Shown: piece by piece, positions 1 to 5,734 of the stretch
Layout: the number at the start of each line of letters is the position of its first letter
How positions within the stretch are numbered: the first letter of the stretch is position 1
Assembly (NCBI GenBank): GCA_937858165.1
Contig: CALLZA010000259.1
Span: forward strand, 1 to 6,614
Direction: 5' to 3'
Source: an uncultured Ardenticatenia bacterium
Lineage (GTDB): Bacteria > Chloroflexota > Anaerolineae > Promineifilales > Promineifilaceae
Length of the DNA: 6,614 nt
Translations under genes and position numbers: made by a program
Notes under the pieces: model-generated
Told to the model about the DNA's origin: nothing
The model's input: only the letters and a program-made list of their open reading frames with translations
Database searches by the model: none

Positions 1-120
1 TTCTCGCTCGTCCAGCGGGCCCCGTTTACCCCCCCCCCCCGGCTCATTTGCCCGACCGACGTGAACCCCCCCGACAAGTTTATCTCCCACCTCGCCCCGC
101 CCAAGCCGTGCGAGCGCCCC
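1..120. other. Probable error-rich contig end
   Basis: The stretch contains a C12 run at 29-40 and is unusually C-rich up to about position 120. Its translation aligns with the LigD polymerase family in frame but with off-family residues: a PPP-R where PW is usual, and S-H-L-A where F-D-L-D is usual. The family match becomes normal from roughly position 120. This pattern suggests miscalled bases at a read end rather than true divergence. The adapter remnant at the other end of the contig supports untrimmed data. Confidence 0.6.
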
Positions 121-612
121 CGCGCCGCCGCCCGCCAGTTACGCGCGCTGCTCGACGAGTTAGAGCTGCCGGCCTATCTGATGACCACCGGCTCGCGCGG
201 GCTGCACGTCGGCGTGCCGCTCGACGGCCAGAGCGACTTCGACACCGTACGCGACTTCGCCCGCGACCTGGCCGACGCGCTGGCCGCCCGCCATCCCAAG
301 GAACTGACAACGGAGACGCGCAAGGCACAGCGGCGCGGCCGACTCTTTCTCGACTACCTGCGTAACGCCTACGCCCAGACTTCGGTACCGCCCTACGCCG
401 TGCGCGCCCTCCCCGGCGCACCCGTGGCCACCCCGTTGACCTGGGACGAACTGGACGACCCCGACCTCGACGCGAGGCGCTACCACGTCGGCAACGTCCT
501 GGAGCGCATCGCGCGTGTCGGCGATCCCTGGGTCGATTTCTACGAGGGCGGCGTCTCTTTGACGGCGGCCCGCCAGCGTCTCAATGAACTAATAACCAAG
601 AGCAACGCTTAA
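1..612 (+). CDS. ligD: LigD-type NHEJ polymerase/primase domain, 5'-truncated
   Basis: This is the C-terminal ~203 residues of an archaeo-eukaryotic-primase-like polymerase domain of bacterial non-homologous end joining. The family adds ribo- or deoxynucleotides to fill gaps and extend broken ends, working with Ku and ligase. The frame is open from base 1, so the gene starts outside the window; the GTG at 61 is internal, not a true start. Visible family signatures, numbered from base 1, are TTGSRGLHV at residues 62-70 (nucleotide-binding His69), RLFLDYLRNAY with the third metal-ligand Asp at residue 118, and PGAPVATPLTWDEL at about 138-151. The usual first two metal Asp residues (D-L-D-P-P type motif) read H-L-A-P-P at residues 30-34 (bases 88-102). 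This sits in a stretch that looks like read-end error. It could be a standalone polymerase protein or the last domain of a larger LigD; the missing 5' end prevents a choice. The next gene starts one base after the stop, so the two are probably co-translated. Confidence 0.88.
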   Translation, partial: FSLVQRAPFTPPPRLICPTDVNPPDKFISHLAPPKPCERPRAAARQLRALLDELELPAYLMTTGSRGLHVGVPLDGQSDFDTVRDFARDLADALAARHPKELTTETRKAQRRGRLFLDYLRNAYAQTSVPPYAVRALPGAPVATPLTWDELDDPDLDARRYHVGNVLERIARVGDPWVDFYEGGVSLTAARQRLNELITKSNA

Positions 613-613
613 C

Positions 614-1495
614 ATGACCCAACAACCTACGAATGAAGAGATCGCCACTCTGCTCGAACGCATCGGGCAACTGCTGGAGACGAACGAGACGAACCCTTAC
701 CGTGTCCGTGCCTACTTCAGCGCCGCGGCCACCGTGCGCGGTGAGGACAAACCCGTGGCTGAGTTGGCCAACGACCACGCCGCGCTGACCCGCCTGCCGG
801 GCATTGGCGATAGCCTGGCCGGTCTGATCAGCCAGTACGTCGAGACCGGCCAGAGCACCCTGCTGCGCGAATTGGAGACCGCGGTCGATGGGGGAACCGT
901 CTTCGATACTGTCCCCGGTCTGGGCGAGACGCTCGCCCGCCGCATTGCCGAGATGCTTGACATTCGGACGCTCGAAGAGCTGGAGCAGGCCGCCCACGAC
1001 GGACGCCTCGGCAAAGTGGAGGGGTTCGGTCCGGAGCGCGTGCGCGCCGTGCAGACGGCGCTGGCCGGCATGTTGAGCAGCACGGCCCAACGCCGCGCCC
1101 GGCAGCGCACTTCAGAAGAGAGTGATGCCGCCGACGCCGAACCGCCGGTCGCTTTGTTGCTGGACGTGGATGCCGAGTATCGGCGCAAGGCCGCCGCCGG
1201 CGATCTGGACACCATCGCTCCCAAGCGCTTCAACCCTGAGGGCAAGGCGTGGTTGCCCATCCTCCGCACCCGGCACGGCGTATGGACCTTCACCGCCCTC
1301 TTCTCCAACACCGCCCGCGCCCACGAGGCGGGCAAGACCAACGACTGGGTTGTGATCTATTTCGAGCGCCAGGGGCAAGGCGAGGAGCAGCGCACCGTGA
1401 TCACTCAGGCTCAGGGGCCGCTGGCCGGGCGGCGCGTCGTCCGCGGCCGCGAGGCCGAGACGCGCCATCACTACGCCGTCGAGTCCGCCGGCTGA
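614..1495 (+). CDS. Helix-hairpin-helix DNA-binding protein, PolX N-terminal-like, no polymerase palm
   Basis: This 293-residue protein begins like the 8-kDa lyase/HhH front end of family X DNA polymerases: residues 7-42 read NEEIATLLERIGQLLE followed by NPYRVRAY. Three hairpin motifs follow: LPGIG at 61-65, VPGLG at 100-104 and a VEGFGP at 135-140. These should bind DNA backbone without sequence specificity. A charged linker at ~156-178 leads to a C-terminal domain (~179-280) with LLDVDAEYRRKAAAGDL, APKRFNPEGKAWLP, FTALFSNTARAHE, DWVVIYF and GPLAGRRVVRGRE. I remember this tail as conserved in similar bacterial proteins, but I know of no proven function. The PolX nucleotidyltransferase palm and PHP exonuclease are absent, so it is unlikely to be a polymerase. 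The ATG lies one base after the ligD stop with no clear Shine-Dalgarno, which suggests translational coupling and a role in end joining or repair. Its 3' end overlaps the convergent glycosylase gene by 25 bases. Confidence 0.85.
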   Translation: MTQQPTNEEIATLLERIGQLLETNETNPYRVRAYFSAAATVRGEDKPVAELANDHAALTRLPGIGDSLAGLISQYVETGQSTLLRELETAVDGGTVFDTVPGLGETLARRIAEMLDIRTLEELEQAAHDGRLGKVEGFGPERVRAVQTALAGMLSSTAQRRARQRTSEESDAADAEPPVALLLDVDAEYRRKAAAGDLDTIAPKRFNPEGKAWLPILRTRHGVWTFTALFSNTARAHEAGKTNDWVVIYFERQGQGEEQRTVITQAQGPLAGRRVVRGREAETRHHYAVESAG

Positions 1496-2106
1496 CGGCC
1501 GGCCAGCAGCCCGGCCAACAGCCGGAAGTCGGCGGCCATCGCCTCCTTCAGGTCTTCGCGATAAAACACCACCGCCGGGTGGTAGAGCGGCATGACGAAC
1601 GCCCGCCCATAGGGTGCGTTCACGGGATAGGCCGTGCCGTGCAGCGTGGAGACTGACCCCTCGGTGGGGAAGCCGGCGACGTGACGTCGCACGAACGCCA
1701 GCGCGTGGCGACCCAGCGGCACAATCACCCGTGGTTGAATGATCTCAAGCTGTCGCCAGAGAAAGGGCGAGTAGAGCCGAACCTCCTTAACCCGCGGATC
1801 GCGGTTGTCCGGCGGCCGATCCTTGACCACGTTGGTGATGTAGATATCCTCGCGCTTCAGACCGACGTCGGCCAGCAGGCTATCGAGCATCCGCCCCGAC
1901 GGCCCGACGAACGGCCGCCCCGTCTTTGCTTCCACCTCGCCCGGCGCTTCACCGATGAAGACGACCTCGGCTGTCGGCCGCCCCTCGCCGATGACCGGGT
2001 TGTAGTGGTTTAATGTCCGGTATTCGTAGAGCGGCGACTCCGTCAGGCCGCGAATCTCCTCTTCGATAACCGCCAGTTGCGCGGCGCGTTCCTCTTCTAT
2101 GGTCAT
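1471..2106 (-). CDS. Uracil-DNA glycosylase, family 4-like, lacking Fe-S cysteines
   Basis: This 211-residue member of the uracil-DNA glycosylase superfamily should remove uracil from DNA at the first step of base-excision repair. Motif A is GEAPGEVEAKTGRPFVGPSG at residues 52-71. The TNVVKDRPPDNRDP segment is at 91-104 and motif B is YHPAVVFY at 175-182. These match family 4 order and spacing. Family 4 enzymes normally hold a [4Fe-4S] cluster with four cysteines, yet this protein has no cysteine at all. The expected sites align with L21, S24 (in ESPL), D96 (KDRPP instead of KCRPP) and Y112. The start at 2106 is preferred because GGAG lies 9 bases upstream; the in-frame ATGs at 2121 and 2193 have no good ribosome-binding site. 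It lies 103 bases downstream of thiB on the same strand with no evident terminator between them, and converges on the HhH gene. Uracil as the substrate is inferred from the family. Confidence 0.86.
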   Translation of the reverse strand: MTIEEERAAQLAVIEEEIRGLTESPLYEYRTLNHYNPVIGEGRPTAEVVFIGEAPGEVEAKTGRPFVGPSGRMLDSLLADVGLKREDIYITNVVKDRPPDNRDPRVKEVRLYSPFLWRQLEIIQPRVIVPLGRHALAFVRRHVAGFPTEGSVSTLHGTAYPVNAPYGRAFVMPLYHPAVVFYREDLKEAMAADFRLLAGLLAGRQPADSTA

Positions 2107-2209
2107 GGTTGGGTACTCCATAGTGGTGATACGCTTACCATAGCATAGCGCACCGGCCAACGGATATACCTCGATATACGCGTTGGGATACAAATCACGA
2201 CCCGTGCCG
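2107..2209 (-). other. Spacer between thiB and the glycosylase gene
   Basis: This 103-base gap holds AT-richer stretches with TATA-like hexamers but no properly spaced -35/-10 pair and no hairpin followed by a T-run. Read-through from thiB into the glycosylase gene is therefore possible; a weak internal promoter cannot be excluded. Confidence 0.4.
2116..2119 (-). promoter_or_regulatory. Shine-Dalgarno deciding the glycosylase start
   Basis: GGAG on the minus strand lies 9 bases before the ATG at 2106. The alternative ATG at 2121 overlaps it and has no purine-rich site upstream, so 2106 is the better start. Confidence 0.65.
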
Positions 2210-3259
2210 CTAGCGCAGCACCGTCTCTGTCCAGGCCTGAATCCACGCCTCGCGGTTGGCGGCGATGCGCGCCGGGGGCATTTGAACCGGTGCGGCCGGC
2301 GTCCGGCTGTGTTGCTGGAAGACCTCCGGCAGCGCGGCCGTCTCGTTGGCCGGATAGACGAACATCTTCAGGGGAATGTCCTCCTGGAAGGGCTGGCTTA
2401 ACATAAAGTCAATTAACTGTTGTGCCGCGCTCTCGACGGCCGTACCGCGCAAGATGCCGACGAACTCTATCTGCCGGAAGCACGCGCCATCGGCCACAAC
2501 GGACGCGGTCGGCGCTTCGGTCGGCGGCGTCTCGGCAAAGTAGACCTCGGCTACCGGGCTACTGGCGTAGCTGACGACGATCGGCCGATCCCCCTCCGAG
2601 GCGGCGGTGAAGTGGGTGTAGTACGCCTCCTGCCAGCCATTGGCCACCAGCACGTCGTTGTCAACTAACCGTTGCCAGTAGTCGAGGTAGCCGTCTTCGC
2701 CAAACGTCTCGACGGTAGCCAGCAGGAAGGCCAGACCGGGCGTCGAAGTAGCCGGATTCTGGACGACGGTCAGGCTGTCATAAGCCAGATCGGCCAGCGT
2801 CGCCAGATCGGCCGGCGGCGGCAAGCCCCGCGCGGCAAACCAGGCCACATCGTAATTGAGGCAGACGTCGCCATAGTTGACCGGCAGGGCACGATGCGCG
2901 ACATCCAGTTCCAGCGCATCGGGCACGTCGGCCAGTGCCGGTGATGCGTAAGGCACAAAGATGTCGTTGTCTAGCGCCCGTTGCAGGAAGGTGTTATCGA
3001 CGCCATAGAACACGTCGGCCAGCGGCGCGTCCTTGGACAGAATCGCCTTGTTCAACGCTTCGCCGCCATCGCCCGCCTTGAACACCTCGACCGCGATGCC
3101 CGTCTCCGCCTCGAACGCCGCCAGTACCTCGGCGCTGATGTCGAAGCTGTCGTGGGTCATCAGGCGGACGGTTGCGTCCTGTTTCGCCTCTTCCCCGCCG
3201 CCGCACGCCGCCAGCACCACCACCAGCACCAAACCATAGAACGCCTTGCTAAATCTCAT
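2210..3259 (-). CDS. thiB: Thiamine ABC transporter substrate-binding lipoprotein
   Basis: This 349-residue protein captures thiamine (or its phosphates) outside the cell for an ABC importer. It starts with a lipoprotein signal peptide: MRFSK, a hydrophobic run, then lipobox LAAC with Cys19 as the lipidated residue, so it should be anchored in the outer face of the membrane. The mature part follows the TbpA/ThiB pattern: VRLMTHDSF at 31-39, [15 protein letters not shown] at 81-95, [13 protein letters not shown] at 125-137, NGWQEAYY at 207-214, [13 protein letters not shown] at 228-240 and a final [12 protein letters not shown] at ~295-306. W209, Y231 and F300 fall about where E. coli TbpA has its aromatic thiamine-stacking residues; this alignment is from memory. 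The TPP riboswitch in the leader independently supports thiamine as the ligand. The ATG at 3259 is chosen because AGGAAGGAG (3276-3268) sits 8 bases before it; the GTG at 3268 overlaps that site. No permease or ATPase gene (thiP, thiQ) follows, which is unusual. Confidence 0.9.
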   Translation of the reverse strand: MRFSKAFYGLVLVVVLAACGGGEEAKQDATVRLMTHDSFDISAEVLAAFEAETGIAVEVFKAGDGGEALNKAILSKDAPLADVFYGVDNTFLQRALDNDIFVPYASPALADVPDALELDVAHRALPVNYGDVCLNYDVAWFAARGLPPPADLATLADLAYDSLTVVQNPATSTPGLAFLLATVETFGEDGYLDYWQRLVDNDVLVANGWQEAYYTHFTAASEGDRPIVVSYASSPVAEVYFAETPPTEAPTASVVADGACFRQIEFVGILRGTAVESAAQQLIDFMLSQPFQEDIPLKMFVYPANETAALPEVFQQHSRTPAAPVQMPPARIAANREAWIQAWTETVLR

Positions 3260-3267
3260 GATAAACA

Positions 3268-3276
3268 CTCCTTCCT
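3268..3276 (-). promoter_or_regulatory. Strong Shine-Dalgarno of thiB
   Basis: AGGAAGGAG on the minus strand is an almost ideal anti-16S match, ending 8 bases before the ATG at 3259. It lies downstream of the terminator and outside the riboswitch, which argues for control at transcription rather than by ribosome-site masking. Confidence 0.85.
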
Positions 3277-3316
3277 AAAGGGATTCCGTTCGTAGTAGAG
3301 CGCTTCACTACAAACG

Positions 3317-3341
3317 AAAAACGCCCCTGACAACAGGGGCG
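3317..3341 (-). terminator. Intrinsic terminator in the thiB leader (riboswitch expression platform)
   Basis: On the minus strand an 8-bp stem, CGCCCCTG (3341-3334) and CAGGGGCG (3329-3322), closes a TTGT loop and is followed directly by TTTTT (3321-3317). It lies between the TPP aptamer and the thiB start, so it acts as an attenuator. The GTAGGG at the aptamer's 3' edge can pair with CCCTGT of the terminator's 5' arm and loop. That offers a candidate antiterminator when TPP is absent; this pairing is an inference. Confidence 0.88.
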
Positions 3342-3357
3342 CGCGAAACGATTGAAC

Positions 3358-3450
3358 GTCATTTCCCTACGCCAGCATGACCTGGATCAGGTTCAGCGGT
3401 TCGTCTCACCTGAGACGTCTCAGCCCGGTCGCCCGTGCACCCGCAAGACT
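3358..3450 (-). promoter_or_regulatory. TPP riboswitch (thi-box) controlling thiB
   Basis: The minus strand carries the conserved thi-box elements in order. GCGGGTGC (3444-3437) is followed by the P3 hairpin, then GCTGAGA. Next is an optional P3a hairpin (CGTCTC / GAGACG around AGGT), then AACCGC closing P2. The CTGATC, CCAG / CTGG of P5 and GCGTAGGGA follow at the 3' edge. This is the pyrimidine- and pyrophosphate-sensing fold of TPP aptamers. The P1 outer stem is weak and interrupted (GTCTT against AAATGAC), so the exact limits are approximate. The terminator downstream predicts that TPP binding stops transcription before thiB, so thiamine uptake is shut down when TPP is plentiful. Confidence 0.95.
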
Positions 3451-3494
3451 ACGTATTCGGTTGTGGCCGCCGCGCCAGGGCGACGACAGACGGG

Positions 3495-3523
3495 ATTATA
3501 GGCTGCTCCGGGACCAACGTCAA
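3495..3523 (-). promoter_or_regulatory. Sigma-70-type promoter of the thiB leader
   Basis: On the minus strand TTGACG (3523-3518) is separated by exactly 17 bases from a perfect TATAAT (3500-3495). Transcription should start near 3488, about 38 bases before the riboswitch, giving a leader of roughly 230 bases to the thiB ATG. Confidence 0.88.
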
Positions 3524-3651
3524 CGCATCATGAGCGTAAGGCAGGGCCTTTCTTAGCGGCCTTGGCGCAAAGGCTCACTGATTGACAGCGACTCCAAACG
3601 TAAGAGTTTCGTATGATCGACCGTTTGCCGCCGATTGGCGGCCGATCGCCG
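3524..3651. other. Intergenic stretch between divergent promoters
   Basis: These 128 bases separate the thiB promoter (minus) from the tRNA promoter (plus). I see no gene. There is a 6-bp inverted repeat, GCCGCC-GATT-GGCGGC at 3627-3642, ending 9 bases before the tRNA -35 box, which could be a protein site or chance in GC-rich DNA. A second TTGACA at 3582-3587 has a TATGAT only after 24 bases, too far for a normal promoter. Confidence 0.5.
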
Positions 3652-3679
3652 TTGACAACAGGCGGTAATGCGCTATAAT
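3652..3679 (+). promoter_or_regulatory. Consensus sigma-70 promoter of the initiator tRNA
   Basis: Perfect TTGACA (3652-3657) and perfect TATAAT (3674-3679) are separated by 16 bases. The predicted start near 3686 leaves only a few leader bases before the tRNA at 3693. Full-consensus hexamers suit a strongly expressed stable RNA. Confidence 0.92.
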
Positions 3680-3692
3680 CCGTTCTTGTTGT

Positions 3693-3764
3693 TGCGGGGT
3701 AGAGCAGAGGCAGCTCGTCGGGCTCATAACCCGGAGGTCGTCAGTTCGAATCTGACCCCCGCGA
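3693..3764 (+). tRNA. Initiator tRNA-Met (CAT anticodon)
   Basis: The full cloverleaf can be drawn. The acceptor stem is 3693-3699 with 3757-3763, and the D stem is GAGC / GCTC. The anticodon stem is TCGGG / CCCGG around CTCATAA (anticodon CAT at 3725-3727), and the T stem is GTCAG / CTGAC around TTCGAAT. The discriminator is A3764. Initiator identity comes from the three consecutive G-C pairs at the foot of the anticodon stem and the A11-U24 pair in the D stem. The first pair is U1-G72, whereas the usual bacterial initiator has a C1/A72 mismatch; a wobble is still a weak pair, which the formylase and initiation pathway favour. The gene is followed by CCT, so the 3' CCA is not fully encoded and must be added by the CCA-adding enzyme. 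It stands alone with its own promoter and terminator. Confidence 0.95.
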
Positions 3765-3770
3765 CCTTGA

Positions 3771-3800
3771 GGCCGCAGTCATGTGACTGCGGCCTTTTTT
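3771..3800 (+). terminator. Intrinsic terminator of the tRNA gene
   Basis: A perfect 10-bp stem (GGCCGCAGTC at 3771-3780 with GACTGCGGCC at 3785-3794) closes a four-base ATGT loop and is followed by six T (3795-3800). It begins seven bases after the tRNA's last structured base, so it ends a single-gene transcript. Confidence 0.95.
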
Positions 3801-3859
3801 ATTGCCTGTCTTACGCCCCTAACGCCTGTGAATTCTCTTCGATAATAGCGTTGCTTGGG

Positions 3860-3865
3860 TACAAT
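3860..3865 (+). promoter_or_regulatory. Candidate -10 box for pepF
   Basis: TACAAT at 3860-3865 matches the -10 consensus in five of six positions and lies in the 132-base gap after the tRNA terminator, where a pepF promoter is needed. The best upstream hexamers (CTTCGA at 3837-3842 or TTCGAT at 3838-3843) are poor -35 boxes, so the promoter may depend on an activator or lie elsewhere. Confidence 0.4.
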
Positions 3866-3886
3866 AACGTCAGGCTTTTGCCCAAC

Positions 3887-3900
3887 GAGCGGTACCGCTC
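3887..3900. repeat. 14-bp perfect palindrome in the pepF leader
   Basis: GAGCGGTACCGCTC reads identically on both strands. It lies about 22 bases downstream of the candidate -10 box and 32 bases before the pepF ATG. It could be an operator for a dimeric regulator, or in RNA a 5-bp hairpin with a GUAC loop. It is not a Crp-type TGTGA-N6-TCACA site. Confidence 0.55.
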
Positions 3901-3932
3901 ACCTAACAATGAGAGGAGAATAGAGAAAGAAC

Positions 3933-5699
3933 ATGGCCGACAGAATTGCGCCCAAGCGGTGGAGTCTCGACGACCTTTTGCCGGAGCCAATCGACGAATC
4001 GATCACGGCCGCCCTGGCCGAACTAGGTGAGGCGGTGGCCAGCTTCGAGACACAGCGCGAGCGCCTGACCGATGACCTGTCCCCGGACGAATTCCTGGCT
4101 ATCCTGCGTCAATATGAGGCCATTAGCCATCGCGCCCACCGCCTGGGTGCCTACGCCTATCTGCGCTTCGCCGAAGACACGCAGAATCAGACCGCGCTCA
4201 GCATCCGCGACCGCCTCGACCAAGCCCTGACGACCCTCAACAACCGCACTCTTTTCTTCATCCTATGGCTCAAGGCTCTGTCCGACGAGGCCGCCGCCCG
4301 TCTGGCCCCACCTGACGAGGACTTGCGCTACTTCATCGACAGTGCCCGCAAGTTCCAGCCCCACACCCTAAGCGAGGCCGAAGAGCGCGTCATCAATCTA
4401 AAGGACACCAACGGCATCAATGCCATCACTAACTTGTATGACATGATCGTCAGTGCCTTCTCCTTCCGGCTAGAGGTGGACGGCCAGGCGAAACTGCTCA
4501 CTCGCGACCAACTGGCTACCTTCTACCGCCACCCCTCGCCCGATATGCGCGCGGCCGCCTATCAGGAGCATTACCGCGTCTACACCGACAACAGCGCCGT
4601 ACTGGCTCAGATCTACAATCACATCGTCCGCGATTGGCGCGACGAGCGACAGACGCTGCGCGGCTATCCGACACCCATCTCACCGCGCAATCTGTATAAC
4701 GACATCCCCGACTCCGTTGTGGAAGTACTGCTCGACGTCTGCCGGCGCAACAACACCCTCTTTCAGCGCTACTTCCGCCTGAAAGCCGGCTGGTTGGGCC
4801 TGGACCGCCTGCGCCGCTACGACATCTACGCCCCGCTGGCGCCCACCGACCGCGACTACCCCTACGCCGACGGCGTGACCCTCATCCTGGATAGCCTCAA
4901 CCGCTTCGCGCCCCGCACGGCCGAACTCGTACAGCGCGTCATCGACGCCGACCACGTCGACGCCGAACCGCGCCCCGGCAAACGCGGCGGCGCGTTCTGC
5001 TACGCCGTGGCCCCGGAGCTGACGCCCTGGGTACTGATGAGCTACGACGGCAAGGCGCGCGACCTGGCGACGTTGGCCCACGAATTCGGCCACGCCATCC
5101 ACGGCATGCTGGCTGCCGACCGCTCGCCGTTGACCTTCCACGCCTCGCTGCCATTGGCCGAGACGGCGTCGGTCTTCAGCGAGATACTGCTAAACGAGCG
5201 CCTGATGAAGGAGGAGCGCGACCCGGCCGTGCGCCGCGACATGCTGGCCTACGCTCTCGATGACGCCTACGTCACTGTCCAGCGCCAGGCCAACTTCACC
5301 CTGTTCGAACGCGAGGCCCACCGCCTCATCCAGTCCGGCGCAACGCCCGATGAGGTATGCGCCGCCTATCTGGACAATCTGCGCGACCAGTTCGGCGACG
5401 CCGTCGACGTGGCCGACGAGTTCCGCTGGGAGTGGATTTCCATTCCCCACTTTTATCACACGCCGTTCTATACCTACGCGTATAGCTTCGGCCAACTCCT
5501 CGTTCTGGCTCTCTATGAGCAGTACAAGCGCGAAGGGGAAGCGTTCGTGCCGCGCTATCTGAAGCTGCTGTCCTATGGCGGCTCGGCCGAGCCGTACCGC
5601 GTGCTACAGGAGGCGGGCTTCGACGTCGCCTCGCCGGAGTTCTGGCAGGGGGCCTACGATGCCCTGGCCGCCATGCTGGCCGAACTGGAGGCGCTCTAG
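3933..5699 (+). CDS. pepF: Oligoendopeptidase F, M3-family zinc metallopeptidase
   Basis: This 588-residue cytosolic peptidase should cut short peptides (oligopeptides, not intact proteins) during peptide turnover. There is no signal peptide. The N-terminal helical half (~1-190) matches the oligoendopeptidase F pattern with KRWSLDDLLPE at 8-18. The catalytic M3 domain carries HEFGH at 383-387, with His383 and His387 as zinc ligands and Glu384 as the catalytic base. The third ligand is Glu410 in the AETAS segment 27 residues on, as expected for the family. A downstream HFYHTPFYTYAYSFG segment (506-520) holds the conserved His and Tyr residues that contact substrate, and the protein ends with the usual GFD...FW...AYD tail. 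The length is close to the family norm of about 600. The ATG at 3933 follows a purine-rich region (AGAGGAG at 3912-3918, then AGAGAAAGA), a slightly loose Shine-Dalgarno. The stop is 35 bases before the Crp-like gene, so the two are probably co-transcribed. Confidence 0.94.
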   Translation: MADRIAPKRWSLDDLLPEPIDESITAALAELGEAVASFETQRERLTDDLSPDEFLAILRQYEAISHRAHRLGAYAYLRFAEDTQNQTALSIRDRLDQALTTLNNRTLFFILWLKALSDEAAARLAPPDEDLRYFIDSARKFQPHTLSEAEERVINLKDTNGINAITNLYDMIVSAFSFRLEVDGQAKLLTRDQLATFYRHPSPDMRAAAYQEHYRVYTDNSAVLAQIYNHIVRDWRDERQTLRGYPTPISPRNLYNDIPDSVVEVLLDVCRRNNTLFQRYFRLKAGWLGLDRLRRYDIYAPLAPTDRDYPYADGVTLILDSLNRFAPRTAELVQRVIDADHVDAEPRPGKRGGAFCYAVAPELTPWVLMSYDGKARDLATLAHEFGHAIHGMLAADRSPLTFHASLPLAETASVFSEILLNERLMKEERDPAVRRDMLAYALDDAYVTVQRQANFTLFEREAHRLIQSGATPDEVCAAYLDNLRDQFGDAVDVADEFRWEWISIPHFYHTPFYTYAYSFGQLLVLALYEQYKREGEAFVPRYLKLLSYGGSAEPYRVLQEAGFDVASPEFWQGAYDALAAMLAELEAL

Positions 5700-5734
5700 C
5701 GCATCGTTCGCCGGCAGATAGGAGGGCTTTCTCT

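Noticed and set aside
61..612. GTG at 61 as the true start of the LigD polymerase gene
   Set aside because: The frame is open to base 1 and the residues before 61 still resemble the family; the gene is truncated by the contig edge.
712..1341. 209-residue minus-strand open frame opposite the HhH gene
   Set aside because: It is a GC-rich antisense shadow; the Arg/Ser/Ala-rich composition is typical of wrong-frame translation and the plus-strand protein has clear HhH motifs.
2107..2193. 29-residue N-terminal extension of the glycosylase starting at 2193 or 2121
   Set aside because: Neither ATG has a Shine-Dalgarno, the extension does not resemble the family, and the ATG at 2106 has GGAG at good spacing.
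3260..3268. GTG at 3268 as the thiB start
   Set aside because: It overlaps the Shine-Dalgarno itself; the ATG at 3259 has correct spacing and gives a typical lipoprotein signal.
3582..3617. TTGACA with TATGAT as another promoter in the divergent region
   Set aside because: The spacer is 24 bases, outside the 15-19 range that works for sigma-70 promoters.
3668..4030. 120-residue plus-strand open frame across the tRNA and into pepF
   Set aside because: It covers a well-formed tRNA and its terminator, then runs out of frame in pepF; no family resemblance.
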